A stretch of 64,000 nucleotides of DNA from Glycomyces salinus (lineage in GTDB: Bacteria; Actinomycetota; Actinomycetes; Mycobacteriales; Micromonosporaceae). A model generated the notes under the pieces. That model had not been told where the DNA came from. It saw only the letters and a list, made by a program, of their open reading frames with translations, and searched no databases. The DNA is taken from the NCBI RefSeq assembly GCF_016428645.1, contig NZ_JAELXW010000038.1, positions 19,041-83,040 on the forward strand. The letters are read 5' to 3'. Positions 1-9,419 of this stretch are shown here, one piece after another (the first letter of the stretch is position 1; each line of letters starts with the position of its first letter). A program made the translations under genes and the position numbers.

Positions 1-1885
1 GGGTGCAGGGGGTTTCATCGTCAGTGGGGGTCTCGTCGTCGCCTCCGCCGCCACCGCCGTCGTCCTCAGCGGCGGTGATGGTCACCGTGCTCCCCGGGGC
101 CACTACATTGCCGCTGGTGATCGCACCGTCATCGTTCGAGACCGACTCGACCAGCGCTTCGGGGTCGTCGCCCTCGACGTTGACGGTCAGACCCTCGCCT
201 TCGAGGGTCGACTGGAGCTCGCCGACAGTGGTCTCGGCTCCCCATTCCACGGTGATGCCCCTGGCAGTGATGGTGACCGTGGTGCCGTCGGGCTCGGTCG
301 ATCCGGCGCCGGGGTTCTGCTCGTAGACGACCCCCACGGTGCTGCCGCCGTCGTCGTACTGGACCTCGACTTCGAATCCCGCTTCTTGCAGTTGGTTCAC
401 GGCCGAGTCGACAAGGGTGTCCCTCACGTCTGGCACCTGCGACTCGCCGCCGCCGGAGACCGTCAGCGTCACCGTCGTCCCGGGGTCGACTTCTTCGCCG
501 TCCACAGGATCCTGGCCGAGGACCTGGCCCTCGGGGGCCGAGCTCTGCTGCGGCTCGACCTCGACCTCGAGATTGAGTCCCTCCAGCGTCTCGGTCGCCT
601 CGTCCTCCTGGTCCCCGACGACGTTGGGGACGGAGACCTGTTCGGGGGCCCGCAGGACCGTCAGGGTGACCGTGGAGCCCTGTTCCTCCTCCTGGCCCCC
701 GGGCGGGTCCTGGTCGGTGACGCTGTCGAGGCCCTCGGCTTCGGAGGAGTCCGCGGTCTCCTCTTCGATTTCGACTTCGAACCCGGCCGCTTCGACGTCC
801 TCCTGTGCGGCCTCGATCGGGTCTCCGACCACGTCCGGGACGGCCACCATTGTCGGCGCCGTGATCGCCCGCATGATGCCGAAGGTGCCGAGGCCGACCA
901 GTGCTAGTGCGGCGATGATGCCGAGGGCGATCAGCCACGGCCGCTTGCGCGAGCGCCTCGGCTCGATCGGGGTGATCGGCTCGGTCGAGTCGGGGCCGCC
1001 GCCGATGATCTGGGTGCGAGCGTCGGCGCCCATGACCATGGGGGCCTCGACCGCCTCGCCGCGGGCGGCCCGCAGCAGGTCCTCGCGCATGTCCCCGGCC
1101 GACCGGTACCGGTTGTCGGGGTTCTTCGCCAGGGCCCTCATGACCACGGCGTCGACCGAGGCCGGGACGTTCGGGTTCAGCTCCGAGGGGGGCCGGGCGT
1201 CCTCCCGCACGTGCTGGTAGGCGACCGAGACCGGGTTGTCGCCGGTGAACGGCGGGTGGCCCACCAGCAGCTCGTAGAGCAGGCACCCGGCGGCGTAGAC
1301 GTCGGACCGGGCGTCGACGGCCTCGCCCCTGGCCTGCTCGGGCGAGAGGTACTGGGCGGTGCCGATCACGGCGCTGGTCTGGGTCATGGTGGCCTGGCCG
1401 GAGGCGAGCGCCCGCGCGATGCCGAAGTCCATGACCTTGACCTGGTTGGTCTCCGACAGCATCACGTTGCCGGGTTTGACGTCGCGGTGGATGATGTGGT
1501 GCTTGTGGCTGAAGTCCAGCGCCGAGCACATGTCGGCGACGATCTCGCAGGCGGTGACGTAGTCGAAGCGGCCCTCGGCGAGCAGGACCTCCTTGAGGGT
1601 CCGGCCGCCGACGAACTCCATGACCATGTAGGGGACGCCGTGCTCTTCGCCGGTGTCGAAGACGGCGACGATGTTGGGGTGGTTGAGCGAGGCCGAGTTG
1701 GTCGCCTCGCGGCGGAACCGGGTGAGGAAGGACTCGTCGCGGGACAGATCGGAGCGCAGGAGCTTCACCGCCACATCGCGGCCGAGACGCAGGTCACGAC
1801 CACGGTGGACTTCTGCCATCCCCCCGTAGCCGATGACCTCGCCGATCTCGTATCTGCCGCCGAGCAGGCGGGGCTCTGTCGTCAC
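1..1885 (-). CDS. pknB: Ser/Thr protein kinase PknB with PASTA repeats (3' end outside window)
   Basis: Membrane-anchored Hanks-type kinase that senses cell-wall fragments and phosphorylates division and wall-synthesis proteins. The kinase domain covers about residues 10-275, with the ATP-binding Lys41 in VAVKLL, the catalytic HRD loop at 133-135 and a DFG motif shortly after. One membrane segment lies near 313-337, followed by about four extracellular PASTA repeats (repeated VPDVVG / TVTLTV signatures) and an acidic Gly/Asp tail that is still open at base 1. The start is a GTG preceded by no long upstream extension; the protein begins VTTEPRLLGGRYEIGEV, which is normal for the family. It is the last visible gene of the fhaA-to-pknB operon, 68 bases after pknA. 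Family assignment is firm; the C-terminus is missing only because of the window edge. Confidence 0.95.
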   Translation of the reverse strand, partial: MTTEPRLLGGRYEIGEVIGYGGMAEVHRGRDLRLGRDVAVKLLRSDLSRDESFLTRFRREATNSASLNHPNIVAVFDTGEEHGVPYMVMEFVGGRTLKEVLLAEGRFDYVTACEIVADMCSALDFSHKHHIIHRDVKPGNVMLSETNQVKVMDFGIARALASGQATMTQTSAVIGTAQYLSPEQARGEAVDARSDVYAAGCLLYELLVGHPPFTGDNPVSVAYQHVREDARPPSELNPNVPASVDAVVMRALAKNPDNRYRSAGDMREDLLRAARGEAVEAPMVMGADARTQIIGGGPDSTEPITPIEPRRSRKRPWLIALGIIAALALVGLGTFGIMRAITAPTMVAVPDVVGDPIEAAQEDVEAAGFEVEIEEETADSSEAEGLDSVTDQDPPGGQEEEQGSTVTLTVLRAPEQVSVPNVVGDQEDEATETLEGLNLEVEVEPQQSSAPEGQVLGQDPVDGEEVDPGTTVTLTVSGGGESQVPDVRDTLVDSAVNQLQEAGFEVEVQYDDGGSTVGVVYEQNPGAGSTEPDGTTVTITARGITVEWGAETTVGELQSTLEGEGLTVNVEGDDPEALVESVSNDDGAITSGNVVAPGSTVTITAAEDDGGGGGGDDETPTDDETPCT

Positions 1886-1953
1886 GTTCTACGTCCTCGT
1901 GTTCCGTTTCATCGCGGATTGATTCTAGTCGTAGCCGCTTCCCCGAACAGCCT

Positions 1954-3225
1954 CTATCGGCGGCACGCTGCCGGATCGAGGCAACCGTGTCCAGGCGACT
2001 CCCGGTCATCCGCGGTCTGGTTCTCAGACGGTTGAGGGGACGGTTCGGTTGCATCCTCTGTGGTCTCGTCCGTCACTTCGGACGTCTCGGTGTTATCCGA
2101 GGAACCGCCCTCGGGGTCCTCGTCGCCGCTGTTCTGCAGTACCAGCCACACCATACCGCCCACCAGGACCAGTGCCACGATGCCCACAAGCGCTGCCACG
2201 AGGGACTTGTTGACGCCGCCGCCGCTCGGGGCGGGCGGGGGCGAGCCGAGGTCGATCCGGCCCGGTTGGGGGCCGGGAGGCGGCTGCGGGCCGGGCTGCG
2301 GTTCGGCCACCGCGGCGGTGGGTCCGCCCATGCCGACCACGCCCGCGCCCTGCGGGAGCTGCTGCATGTTCGGCATCACCGAGGTCGGCGGGCGCGCGGT
2401 CAGCGCGGCCCGGGCGGCCGAGGCCATGTCGGTGCCGGTGGAGAACCGGTGGGCGGGGTTCTTGCTCATGGCCCGCTCCACGAACGCCCTCACGCCCGGC
2501 GGCAGGTCCGGCGGCAGCGGCGGGGCGGGAGTGCGCACGTGGTGCAGGGCCAGTTCGATCGGGTTCTCGGCGTCGAACGGGCGCTTGCCGGTCAGCCCGT
2601 GGAAGGCGACCACGCCGAGCGAGTACATGTCCGAGGCCGGCAGCACGCCGGTGCCCTCGGCCTGCTCGGGGGCGATGTAGGAGGCGGTGCCCATGACCGC
2701 GCCGGTCTGGGTCAGGTCGCCCGACGCTCCCGAGCGGGCGATGCCGAAGTCGGTCAGGACCGCCCGGCCGTCCGAGGAGCGGATGAGGATGTTCCCGGGC
2801 TTGATGTCGCGGTGGATCACGCCGTGGTCGTGGGCGTGCTGGAGCGCGTCGGCGACCGCGGCGACGATCGGCATCATCTGGGCGGGGTCGATCCGGCCCC
2901 GCTGGGAGATCATGTCGTGCAGCGACGTCCCGTCGACGTACTCCATGACCAGGTAGGCGGTGGTGTCGCCGCTGGGCAGCTCGGCTTCCCCGTAGTCGTG
3001 GACGTTCACCACGTTCGGGTGCGAGAGCGCGGCGACGGTCTTGGCCTCGGCGGCGAACCGCTTGGCGAAGCCCGGCTCGTTCAGCAGGGACGGCAGCAGG
3101 GCCTTGACGGCCACTTCCCGCTCCAGGACGGTGTCTTCGGCCCTCCAGACCTCGCCCATGCCGCCGACCGCGATGCGCGAGGCGAGGCGGTAGCGCTGCC
3201 CGAGGCGCATATCGGGGCTCAACAC
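1954..3225 (-). CDS. pknA: Ser/Thr protein kinase PknA
   Basis: Second Hanks-type kinase of the operon, 423 residues, controlling cell shape and division together with PknB. The glycine loop is AVGGMGEVW, the ATP-binding lysine is Lys41, the HRD catalytic loop lies at 138-140 and DFG near 160. A Pro/Gly-rich linker follows from about 285 to 340, then one membrane segment (about 342-365) and a short acidic outer tail without PASTA repeats, which separates PknA from PknB. It lies 42 bases downstream of pbpA on the same strand and just upstream of pknB, the usual actinobacterial order. Confidence 0.95.
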   Translation of the reverse strand: MLSPDMRLGQRYRLASRIAVGGMGEVWRAEDTVLEREVAVKALLPSLLNEPGFAKRFAAEAKTVAALSHPNVVNVHDYGEAELPSGDTTAYLVMEYVDGTSLHDMISQRGRIDPAQMMPIVAAVADALQHAHDHGVIHRDIKPGNILIRSSDGRAVLTDFGIARSGASGDLTQTGAVMGTASYIAPEQAEGTGVLPASDMYSLGVVAFHGLTGKRPFDAENPIELALHHVRTPAPPLPPDLPPGVRAFVERAMSKNPAHRFSTGTDMASAARAALTARPPTSVMPNMQQLPQGAGVVGMGGPTAAVAEPQPGPQPPPGPQPGRIDLGSPPPAPSGGGVNKSLVAALVGIVALVLVGGMVWLVLQNSGDEDPEGGSSDNTETSEVTDETTEDATEPSPQPSENQTADDRESPGHGCLDPAACRR

Positions 3226-3267
3226 GGCGTGCTCCTTAGTTGTCTCCGGGGGTCCGCCCCAGTGTAG

Positions 3268-4728
3268 TCAGTCCCCGCTCAGCGCCTGCTCCATGAGGTC
3301 GCCGCTGATCTCGGCGGCCTTGGCCGAGGCGCCCGGGCCGTAGGAGTTGAGGAACACGCACACGGCGACGGATTCGTCGCCGTCTTCGGACATCGCCCAG
3401 CCGTGGAACCAGCCGTGTTCGGCCTCGGAGCCCTCGGCCCCCGTGCTGTGCTCGGAGGTGCCGGTCTTGCCGCCGACGGTGGCCCCGGAGAAGTTCGCCG
3501 ACGACCCGGTGCCGCCCTCTTCGGTGACGGCCTCCATGAGTTCCTGCATCTGCTCGGCGGTGGAGCCGGAGACGGCCCGCCCGGCCGACTCCTCGCCGCG
3601 GCGTTCGAGGGTCTCGCCGTCGGGGTCGGTGATCTCGGAGACCACCTGCGGCGCCATGATCTCGCCGCCGTTGGCGATGGCCGCGGCGATGATGGCGTTC
3701 TGGAGGACGGTCTCGCGCGCCTCCTGCTGGCCGATGCACGCCTGCGCCCGGAAGGCGTCCTCGGAGATGTCGCCGGTCTTGGAGGGCTCGGTGTCGAGCG
3801 GGGTCTCCCAGGCTTCGCCGAAGCCGTAGGCGGCGGCCGTCTCGGTGATGTCGTCCTCGCTCAGCTCCTCGACGCACATCCGCGCGAAGGTGGTGTTGCA
3901 GGAGCGCTTGAACGCCTCGCGGAGGGTCAGCTCCTCCTGCGGGCACTGGTCGCTGGAGTTGGTGATCTCGTGCTCGGTGTCGGGGGCGGTGTAGCCGTTG
4001 CCGGCCGGGACCATGTCGTCGGCCGAGCCGCCGTTCTCGATGTAGGCCGAGGCGACGATGGTCTTGAACGTCGATCCGGGCGGGTAGAAGTTGGAGCGGG
4101 TCTTGTCCTCGCCGGGGTTGCCCTCGGTCTCCAGCAGCTCGGCCCAGGCGGCGTTGGCGACGTCGGGGTCGTTGGAGGCGATGTCGGTCGGGTTCCAGCC
4201 CGGATATGAGGCCTCGGCGAGGATCCGGCCGGTCCGCGGGTCGATCACGACCGCTCCGCCGATCACCCCGGTCTCCGCGATCGCGTCGTAGGCGGTCCGC
4301 TGGAGGTCGGCGTCGAGGGTGAGGACCACGTTGCCGCCGATCTGCTCCTCGCCGGTGAAGGTGGAGCCGATCTCGTCGAGCAGGAAGAGCGAGCTGGAGC
4401 CGTTGAGGACGTCGTTCTCGTACTCCTCGATCGCGCTGGCGCCCCGGAACATCGACTTGAAGCCGGTGATGTTGCCGAAGTAGTCGCCCTCGGGGTAGTC
4501 GCGGTAGTAGTCGTAGGCGGCGCCCTCGGGGGTCTCCAGGGACTGGGCGATCACGGTGTCCCCGGCCAGGATCTGACCGCGCGGCACCTCGTACTCCTCG
4601 AAGAGGGTCCGGTTGTTGACCGCGTCGTATTCGGCGTGGTTGAAGAACTGCACCCATGTCACCTGGGCGAGGAGCGCGCCCAGGAGGATGAGTGCGACCA
4701 TGCCGGCGCGGCGGAGCGCGGGGTTCAC
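3268..4728 (-). CDS. pbpA: Class B penicillin-binding protein (transpeptidase) PbpA
   Basis: Peptidoglycan transpeptidase that works with the SEDS glycosyltransferase encoded just upstream. The 486-residue protein has an N-terminal membrane anchor (residues 9-25), a dimerisation region, and a transpeptidase domain with all three catalytic motifs: S219-T-F-K222, S276-C-N278 and K421-T-G423. Its ATG overlaps the stop of the rodA gene by 4 bases (ATGA), so translation is probably coupled. Length and gene order match actinobacterial PbpA/PBP2-like proteins. Confidence 0.95.
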   Translation of the reverse strand: MNPALRRAGMVALILLGALLAQVTWVQFFNHAEYDAVNNRTLFEEYEVPRGQILAGDTVIAQSLETPEGAAYDYYRDYPEGDYFGNITGFKSMFRGASAIEEYENDVLNGSSSLFLLDEIGSTFTGEEQIGGNVVLTLDADLQRTAYDAIAETGVIGGAVVIDPRTGRILAEASYPGWNPTDIASNDPDVANAAWAELLETEGNPGEDKTRSNFYPPGSTFKTIVASAYIENGGSADDMVPAGNGYTAPDTEHEITNSSDQCPQEELTLREAFKRSCNTTFARMCVEELSEDDITETAAAYGFGEAWETPLDTEPSKTGDISEDAFRAQACIGQQEARETVLQNAIIAAAIANGGEIMAPQVVSEITDPDGETLERRGEESAGRAVSGSTAEQMQELMEAVTEEGGTGSSANFSGATVGGKTGTSEHSTGAEGSEAEHGWFHGWAMSEDGDESVAVCVFLNSYGPGASAKAAEISGDLMEQALSGD

Positions 4729-6461
4729 CGTTCGCTTTCCTTCCTGTCGGGACCGGTCGGGGGCGGCGGGCCGTTCTGCGGCCGCTGGGGGACCCCGTTC
4801 GGCGCGGGCCTGGTCGGCGGGCCCGGGGGCGGGCTCATCGGCGTTCCCGGCGGCGAGGAGGTCGGGGCGCCGGTGGGACCTTCGCGGGCGGGTCCGGAGA
4901 TGATCATCTGGGTCGGCTGGTCGCCGCCCGGTACGGGTCCCTCGGACTGGCCGACCCCGGCCGCCTGGGCCTTCTCGGCCTCCTCGGCGGCGCGCTTGGC
5001 GGCCTGCTCGGCCAGGAACTCGGGGGGCGCCTCGGTCTTCTGGAGGCCGTAGGAGACCTGCCAGGGTTTACGGGCGTCGTCGGAGACGCGCACCAGCAGC
5101 GCCAGCATGATCCACGAGCCCAGCAGGGACGACCCGCCCGCGGCGAGGAACGTGGTGGTCTGGCCGGTCATGGGGATCAGGCCGGTGACGCCGCCGCACA
5201 CGATGAACAGCTGGAACGCCACCTGGAAGGCCAGCCCTCCGGCCACGAGCTTGCCGAACTGGTCGCGCGACATCACCGCGGTCTTCATGGCGCGCTCGAC
5301 GAAGACCGCGTACAGCACCAGCAGCGCGGTCAGGCCGATGAGCCCGACCTCCTCGCCGACGATCGCGAGGATGAAGTCGGATTCGGCGGCCGGGACGAGG
5401 TCGGGGCGGCCCTGGCCGGGGCCGGTGCCCAGCAGGCCGCCGTCGTTCATGCCGATCAGGCCCTGCACCAGCTGGTAGGAGTCGCCGTCGCGGAACTGCT
5501 CGTTGAACGGGTCGAGCCAGATCCGCACGCGCAGTTGCAGGTGGGAGAAGAACGGGTAGATCGCCACGCAGCCGCCGAAGAACAGCCCGAGGCCGATGAG
5601 GATCCACGAGACCCGGCGGGTCGCCATGTAGAGCATCGACAGGAAGATGCTGAACAGCAGCAGCGAGGTGCCCAGGTCGCGCTCGAGGACCAGCAGACCC
5701 AGACAGGCCGCCCATACGACCACGATGGGCCCCAGGTCCTTCAGGCGCGGGAACTGGAGGCCGAGGAACTTGTTGCCGGCCACTTGGAGGACGTCCCGCT
5801 TGCGTATCAGGTAGACCGCGAAGAAGACCAGCAGCATGAGCTTGGCGAACTCGCTGGGCTGGACCGAGATCGGGCCGAGCCGGATCCAGTTCTTCGAGCC
5901 GCCGGCCTCGGAGATCGAGGCAGGCAGGAAACCGGGCAGCGCTGCGAAGGCGATGCCGGCGAACAGCAGGATGTAGGCGTAGCCGCGCAGGACGCGGTGG
6001 TCGCGGACGACCGCCAGGAAGATCCCGAAGACGATCACGCCGCCGATGTAGTAGATCAGCTGCCTGCCGCCGAGGCCGGCGAACAGCCCGGCGTCGGGTT
6101 CGATGGCGTTCTCGCTGTAGGTGTAGGAGATCCGGCGGATCAGGACGATGCCGAACCCGGACACGAGCGTGGCGATGCCCACCAGCAGCGGGTCGGAGTA
6201 GGGCGCCAGGGCGGCGGTGGCGCCCCAGGCCGCCAACGACACCAGGGTGATCACGGCCGGCAGCGCGAAGGTGGCGACGCTGGTCTGTTTGTCGTTGAAG
6301 CCCATGTCGGCGGCGATCTGGAAGGCGAAGACCGCGACGCCGCCGAGCAGGATGAGCGCCAGCTGCCTGCCGATGCGCCGCGGCATGCCCGACAGGGGGG
6401 TCAGCGGCGGCTCCGACGGGGCGATCGGCTTGGCCGTGGCCGACATCGGCTGCGCCATCAT
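4725..6461 (-). CDS. rodA: SEDS peptidoglycan glycosyltransferase RodA/FtsW
   Basis: Polytopic peptidoglycan polymerase of the RodA/FtsW/SpoVE family, 578 residues. About ten hydrophobic segments run from residue 30 to about 480, with SEDS signatures such as GSKNWIRLGPISVQPSEFAK. The last ~90 residues are a cytosolic Pro/Gly-rich tail after an Ala/Glu-rich stretch, longer than in E. coli RodA but common in actinomycetes. Two adjacent ATG codons (6461 and 6458) follow a GAGGGG Shine-Dalgarno sequence; either could start translation. It sits between pstP and pbpA and forms the polymerase half of the RodA-PbpA pair. Confidence 0.93.
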   Translation of the reverse strand: MMAQPMSATAKPIAPSEPPLTPLSGMPRRIGRQLALILLGGVAVFAFQIAADMGFNDKQTSVATFALPAVITLVSLAAWGATAALAPYSDPLLVGIATLVSGFGIVLIRRISYTYSENAIEPDAGLFAGLGGRQLIYYIGGVIVFGIFLAVVRDHRVLRGYAYILLFAGIAFAALPGFLPASISEAGGSKNWIRLGPISVQPSEFAKLMLLVFFAVYLIRKRDVLQVAGNKFLGLQFPRLKDLGPIVVVWAACLGLLVLERDLGTSLLLFSIFLSMLYMATRRVSWILIGLGLFFGGCVAIYPFFSHLQLRVRIWLDPFNEQFRDGDSYQLVQGLIGMNDGGLLGTGPGQGRPDLVPAAESDFILAIVGEEVGLIGLTALLVLYAVFVERAMKTAVMSRDQFGKLVAGGLAFQVAFQLFIVCGGVTGLIPMTGQTTTFLAAGGSSLLGSWIMLALLVRVSDDARKPWQVSYGLQKTEAPPEFLAEQAAKRAAEEAEKAQAAGVGQSEGPVPGGDQPTQMIISGPAREGPTGAPTSSPPGTPMSPPPGPPTRPAPNGVPQRPQNGPPPPTGPDRKESER

Positions 6462-6511
6462 GCTCCCCTCACGACTTCGGATTCGACGCTGCGAGCCTAC
6501 ATTGGGGCCGC

Positions 6512-7795
6512 TCAGTCCTCCCGGCAGTCCGGTGAGGCCGCGGGGACCGAGTCGCCTTGGCCGTCCCCCGAGGAGCACAGGGGCAGCAGGTTGTCGTTGG
6601 CAGCGGAGGCGTCGGTCAGTTCGGCCAGGTCGGACTGGGCGCCGTCGAGTCCGTCGGCGCCGATGCCCTCGTCGAGCTCGGCCCGCACCTCCTCGACCGC
6701 GTCGGCGGCCGGGCGTTCGGACTCGACCTCCAGCCAGGCCGCCTGCACGCCGGCGACCTCCACCGGGACGCCGCGGAAGACGCTGATGTTGCCGGCCTCG
6801 GAGACGCCTATGAAGTACTGCGCGCGCAGCCACCACAGGCCCCCGGCGACGGCGATCGCGGCGATCACGGTGGCGCCGAGCACGGTGCGCCACACGCGTC
6901 CGGCCCGGCCGCGCTCGGTGCGGGTCTCCTCCTCGGCCGGGTCGGCCTCGCCGTCCTCGGCCGGGTCGTCATCGTCCTGCTCGCCGCGCTTGATCGTGGG
7001 GAGCACGGCGGTGTCGGACTCGGCCAGGCGCGCGTCGGCGGCGGCCCCGCCGATGATCGCGGCCTGCTCGCCCGGGTCGTCCTCGACGACGTCGGCGATC
7101 AGGACGGTCACGTTGTCCGGGGCCCCGGCTTCCAGGGCCTGGGAGACCAGCGACTCGACCGCCTCGTCGGGGCTTTCGGCGCCCTGGAGGGTCAGGGCGA
7201 TGTCGGCGTCGGAGACCGGGCCGGTCAGCCCGTCCGAGCACAGCAGGACGCGGTCACCGGGCACGCCCTTGAGGGTCTGGAAGGCCGGCTCGACCTCGCT
7301 GGCGCCCAGGGCGCGCAGCAGGAGGGAGCGCTGGGGGTGCCGTTCGGCCTCTTCGGCGGTGATGCGGCCCTCATCGACCAGCATCTGCACGTAGGTGTCG
7401 TCGACGGTGATCTGCTCGAAGCCGCCGTCGCGCATCCGGTAGGCGCGGGAGTCGCCGATGTGCACCATGTTGAACCACTCGCCGTCGAACCACATGGCCG
7501 TCAGGGTGGTCCCCATGCCCTCCTTCTGCGGGTCGTCGGCGACGACGCGGCGGATGGCCCGGTTGGCCTCGGCGATGGTGTCGGCCAGCTCGTCGGCGAC
7601 CGAATCGGCCGGCGGCGGCTCGTCCAGCCTCGCGATCGTGTTGATCACGATCGCCGAGGCCAGGTCCCCGGCCGCCATGCCTCCCATGCCGTCGGCCACC
7701 GCGATGAAGTGGGGGCCGGCGTACAAGGAGTCCTGGTTGCCTTGCCTCACCACGCCGCGGTCCGAGACCGCCGCGTATCGCAGGTGCAAACTCAT
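6512..7795 (-). CDS. pstP: PP2C-type Ser/Thr phosphatase PstP
   Basis: Metal-dependent protein phosphatase that reverses PknA/PknB phosphorylation. The cytosolic PP2C domain (about residues 5-240) has the metal-binding DGMGG motif at 35-39, IGDSRAYR and the APDNVTVL block near 230. An acidic linker precedes one membrane segment at about 301-323 and a C-terminal outer domain of about 100 residues. The 427-residue length and the position between fhaB and rodA match the mycobacterial and Streptomyces operon. Confidence 0.95.
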   Translation of the reverse strand: MSLHLRYAAVSDRGVVRQGNQDSLYAGPHFIAVADGMGGMAAGDLASAIVINTIARLDEPPPADSVADELADTIAEANRAIRRVVADDPQKEGMGTTLTAMWFDGEWFNMVHIGDSRAYRMRDGGFEQITVDDTYVQMLVDEGRITAEEAERHPQRSLLLRALGASEVEPAFQTLKGVPGDRVLLCSDGLTGPVSDADIALTLQGAESPDEAVESLVSQALEAGAPDNVTVLIADVVEDDPGEQAAIIGGAAADARLAESDTAVLPTIKRGEQDDDDPAEDGEADPAEEETRTERGRAGRVWRTVLGATVIAAIAVAGGLWWLRAQYFIGVSEAGNISVFRGVPVEVAGVQAAWLEVESERPAADAVEEVRAELDEGIGADGLDGAQSDLAELTDASAANDNLLPLCSSGDGQGDSVPAASPDCRED

Positions 7796-7819
7796 GTAAT
7801 CAACCGCCGTAGGGAGGCA

Positions 7820-8302
7820 CTAGGCCCGCAGCTCGAATGATGAACGCCCGATCCGGATCGGGACCCCCAAGGGCACTGGGGTCGGTTGTGTGACTCTAGC
7901 GCGGCCCAGGTAGGTGCCGTTCGTCGAACCCAGGTCCTCGACCATCCACTGCCCTTCGCGGGGCGCGACGCGCGCGTGCCGGTTGGATGCGAAGTCGTCG
8001 CGGATGACGATCGTCGAGTCGGGGGCGCGGCCGATCGAGATCGGCTGCCCCGACAGCACGAAGCGCCTTCCGGCCAGCTCGCCGCTGGTCACCACCAGCC
8101 ACTGCGCCGTCTGCGCGCCCTTGCCGGGGCGGGCCGGGGCCGGCGGGGCCGAGACCGGTCCGGTCGGGCCGGGGCCGCCGGCGGGAGCCGGGCGGCGCTG
8201 CGCCAGCAGGTCCTTGGTGACCGTGCGGGCCGCCGCGAACACGAACAGCCACAGCAGCAGGAGGAACCCGAAGCGGGCTACGGCCTGGACTATGTCGGGC
8301 AT
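7820..8302 (-). CDS. fhaB: FHA-domain protein FhaB (FipA-like)
   Basis: Phosphothreonine-binding adaptor of the division and wall-growth machinery, 160 residues. A membrane segment at about residues 8-25 is followed by a Pro/Ala/Gly-rich linker and one FHA domain (about 72-158) with IGRAPDSTIVI, the SNRHARV motif and DLGSTNGTYL. The start at 8302 (MPDIVQAV) is chosen because it has an AGGGAG Shine-Dalgarno sequence; further upstream starts would add residues foreign to the family. It lies 24 bases upstream of pstP. Confidence 0.93.
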   Translation of the reverse strand: MPDIVQAVARFGFLLLLWLFVFAAARTVTKDLLAQRRPAPAGGPGPTGPVSAPPAPARPGKGAQTAQWLVVTSGELAGRRFVLSGQPISIGRAPDSTIVIRDDFASNRHARVAPREGQWMVEDLGSTNGTYLGRARVTQPTPVPLGVPIRIGRSSFELRA

Positions 8303-8417
8303 GCTGCGCTCCCTGCGAACAATGGACTGGTCCCGAACACGGTAGCCCACAGGCGCGAGCCGGAGCGGAGGGAGAGCCGCGAACCCGGCGCACCGCTCGC
8401 GGGCCCGGCGCGTCCCC

Positions 8418-9143
8418 CTAGCCGGCCTGGAGCGTCAGCGACGTGGTCCCGATCTGGATCACGTCGCCCGGCTGCATCGAGACGGTGGTGACCCGCTGGC
8501 CGTTGACCAAGGTCCCGTTCGTCGAGCCCAGGTCGGTGACCGAGACCTGCCGGCCGTCGAAGTCGACCCGCACGTGCCGCCGCGAGATGCCCACGTCGGG
8601 CAGCCGGATCTGCGCCTGCTCGCCGCGGCCGATGACGGTCGCCCCGTGCGCGACGGTGAACTGGCGGCCGTCGGCGGCCACCAGCACCGGGCCCGAGGGG
8701 GCCGGCTGGTGCGAGGGCCCGTAGCCGCCGCCACCGCCGGAGACCGGCTGCGAGGAGTCGGCGCCCTCGTTGAGGGCCGCGACCTCGGCCGTCACCCGGA
8801 ACATCCCGGTGTCCAGGCCCTCGCCGCGCTCGATCTCGACGATCACGTCGCCGTAGACGGTCCAACCGTTCTCGCCGATGAACTCGGCCTGGGACTGGGC
8901 CAGCTCCTGGGCCAGTGCCGCCGCGTACGGGGCCAGCCGGTCGTGGTCCGGCGGCGAGAGGTCGATGACGTAGCGGTTGGGGACCAGGACCCGGCCACCG
9001 GCCAGCACGGCCTTGTGGGTCTCCGCCTCGCGCTGCATGGCGCTGGCGATCTCGACCGGGTGCACAACGCCCTTGAACATCTTGTTGAAGGTGCCCTCGA
9101 ACAGGCCCTCCAGTTGTTTTTCCAAGCGTTGCAGAACGCTCAC
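8418..9143 (-). CDS. fhaA: FHA-domain protein FhaA with N-terminal DUF3662
   Basis: First gene of the operon. The 241-residue protein has an N-terminal DUF3662 domain (about 1-120, beginning VLQRLEKQLEGLFEGTFNKM), a Ser/Gly-rich linker and a C-terminal FHA domain (about 160-238) with VIGRGEQAQIRLPD, SRRHVRV and DLGSTNGTLVNG. In mycobacteria FhaA binds the phosphorylated pseudokinase domain of MviN/MurJ and modulates peptidoglycan synthesis at the pole; that role is inherited from the family, not shown here. The GTG start is preceded by AGGAGGA. Confidence 0.93.
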   Translation of the reverse strand: MSVLQRLEKQLEGLFEGTFNKMFKGVVHPVEIASAMQREAETHKAVLAGGRVLVPNRYVIDLSPPDHDRLAPYAAALAQELAQSQAEFIGENGWTVYGDVIVEIERGEGLDTGMFRVTAEVAALNEGADSSQPVSGGGGGYGPSHQPAPSGPVLVAADGRQFTVAHGATVIGRGEQAQIRLPDVGISRRHVRVDFDGRQVSVTDLGSTNGTLVNGQRVTTVSMQPGDVIQIGTTSLTLQAG

Positions 9144-9383
9144 CGGCTATCCTCCTCGTTTGACGCCCACCAGAGCGGTGACGCGGTCCCTGTGTTATTC
9201 AATGCGTCGACCTCTGATGGTATCGGGCGGTTTCCCGCCACGGCGAGCGGTTGAGACGTGACAGCACCGCGAGTCGCGCTCGCATCCACTGTTCGGGTGA
9301 TGCGGCACCGTCCCGCGGGACCGATCGGCTCGGCCTCGGGATCAACTGATTCATGGCCCAGGCGGGCGCCGGGAAGACCCGGC

Positions 9384-9419
9384 TTGCGGCTCCGACCTGG
9401 GGCGCGTATGGTGACGCGG
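9384..9419 (+). promoter_or_regulatory. Sigma-A-like promoter placing +1 at the GTG of the XRE gene
   Basis: TTGCGG (9384-9389) is followed by a 17-base spacer, TATGGT (9407-9412) and 7 bases before GTG 9420. This fits a leaderless transcript and favours 9420 over ATG 9408, which would lie inside the -10 hexamer. Confidence 0.55.

Noticed and set aside
4692..7394. A 900-codon open frame on the plus strand antisense to rodA and pstP
   Set aside because: It is the antisense shadow of two well-conserved genes in a high-GC genome. Its composition (Gly/Arg/Asp/Gln-rich, no domains) is that of a shadow frame.
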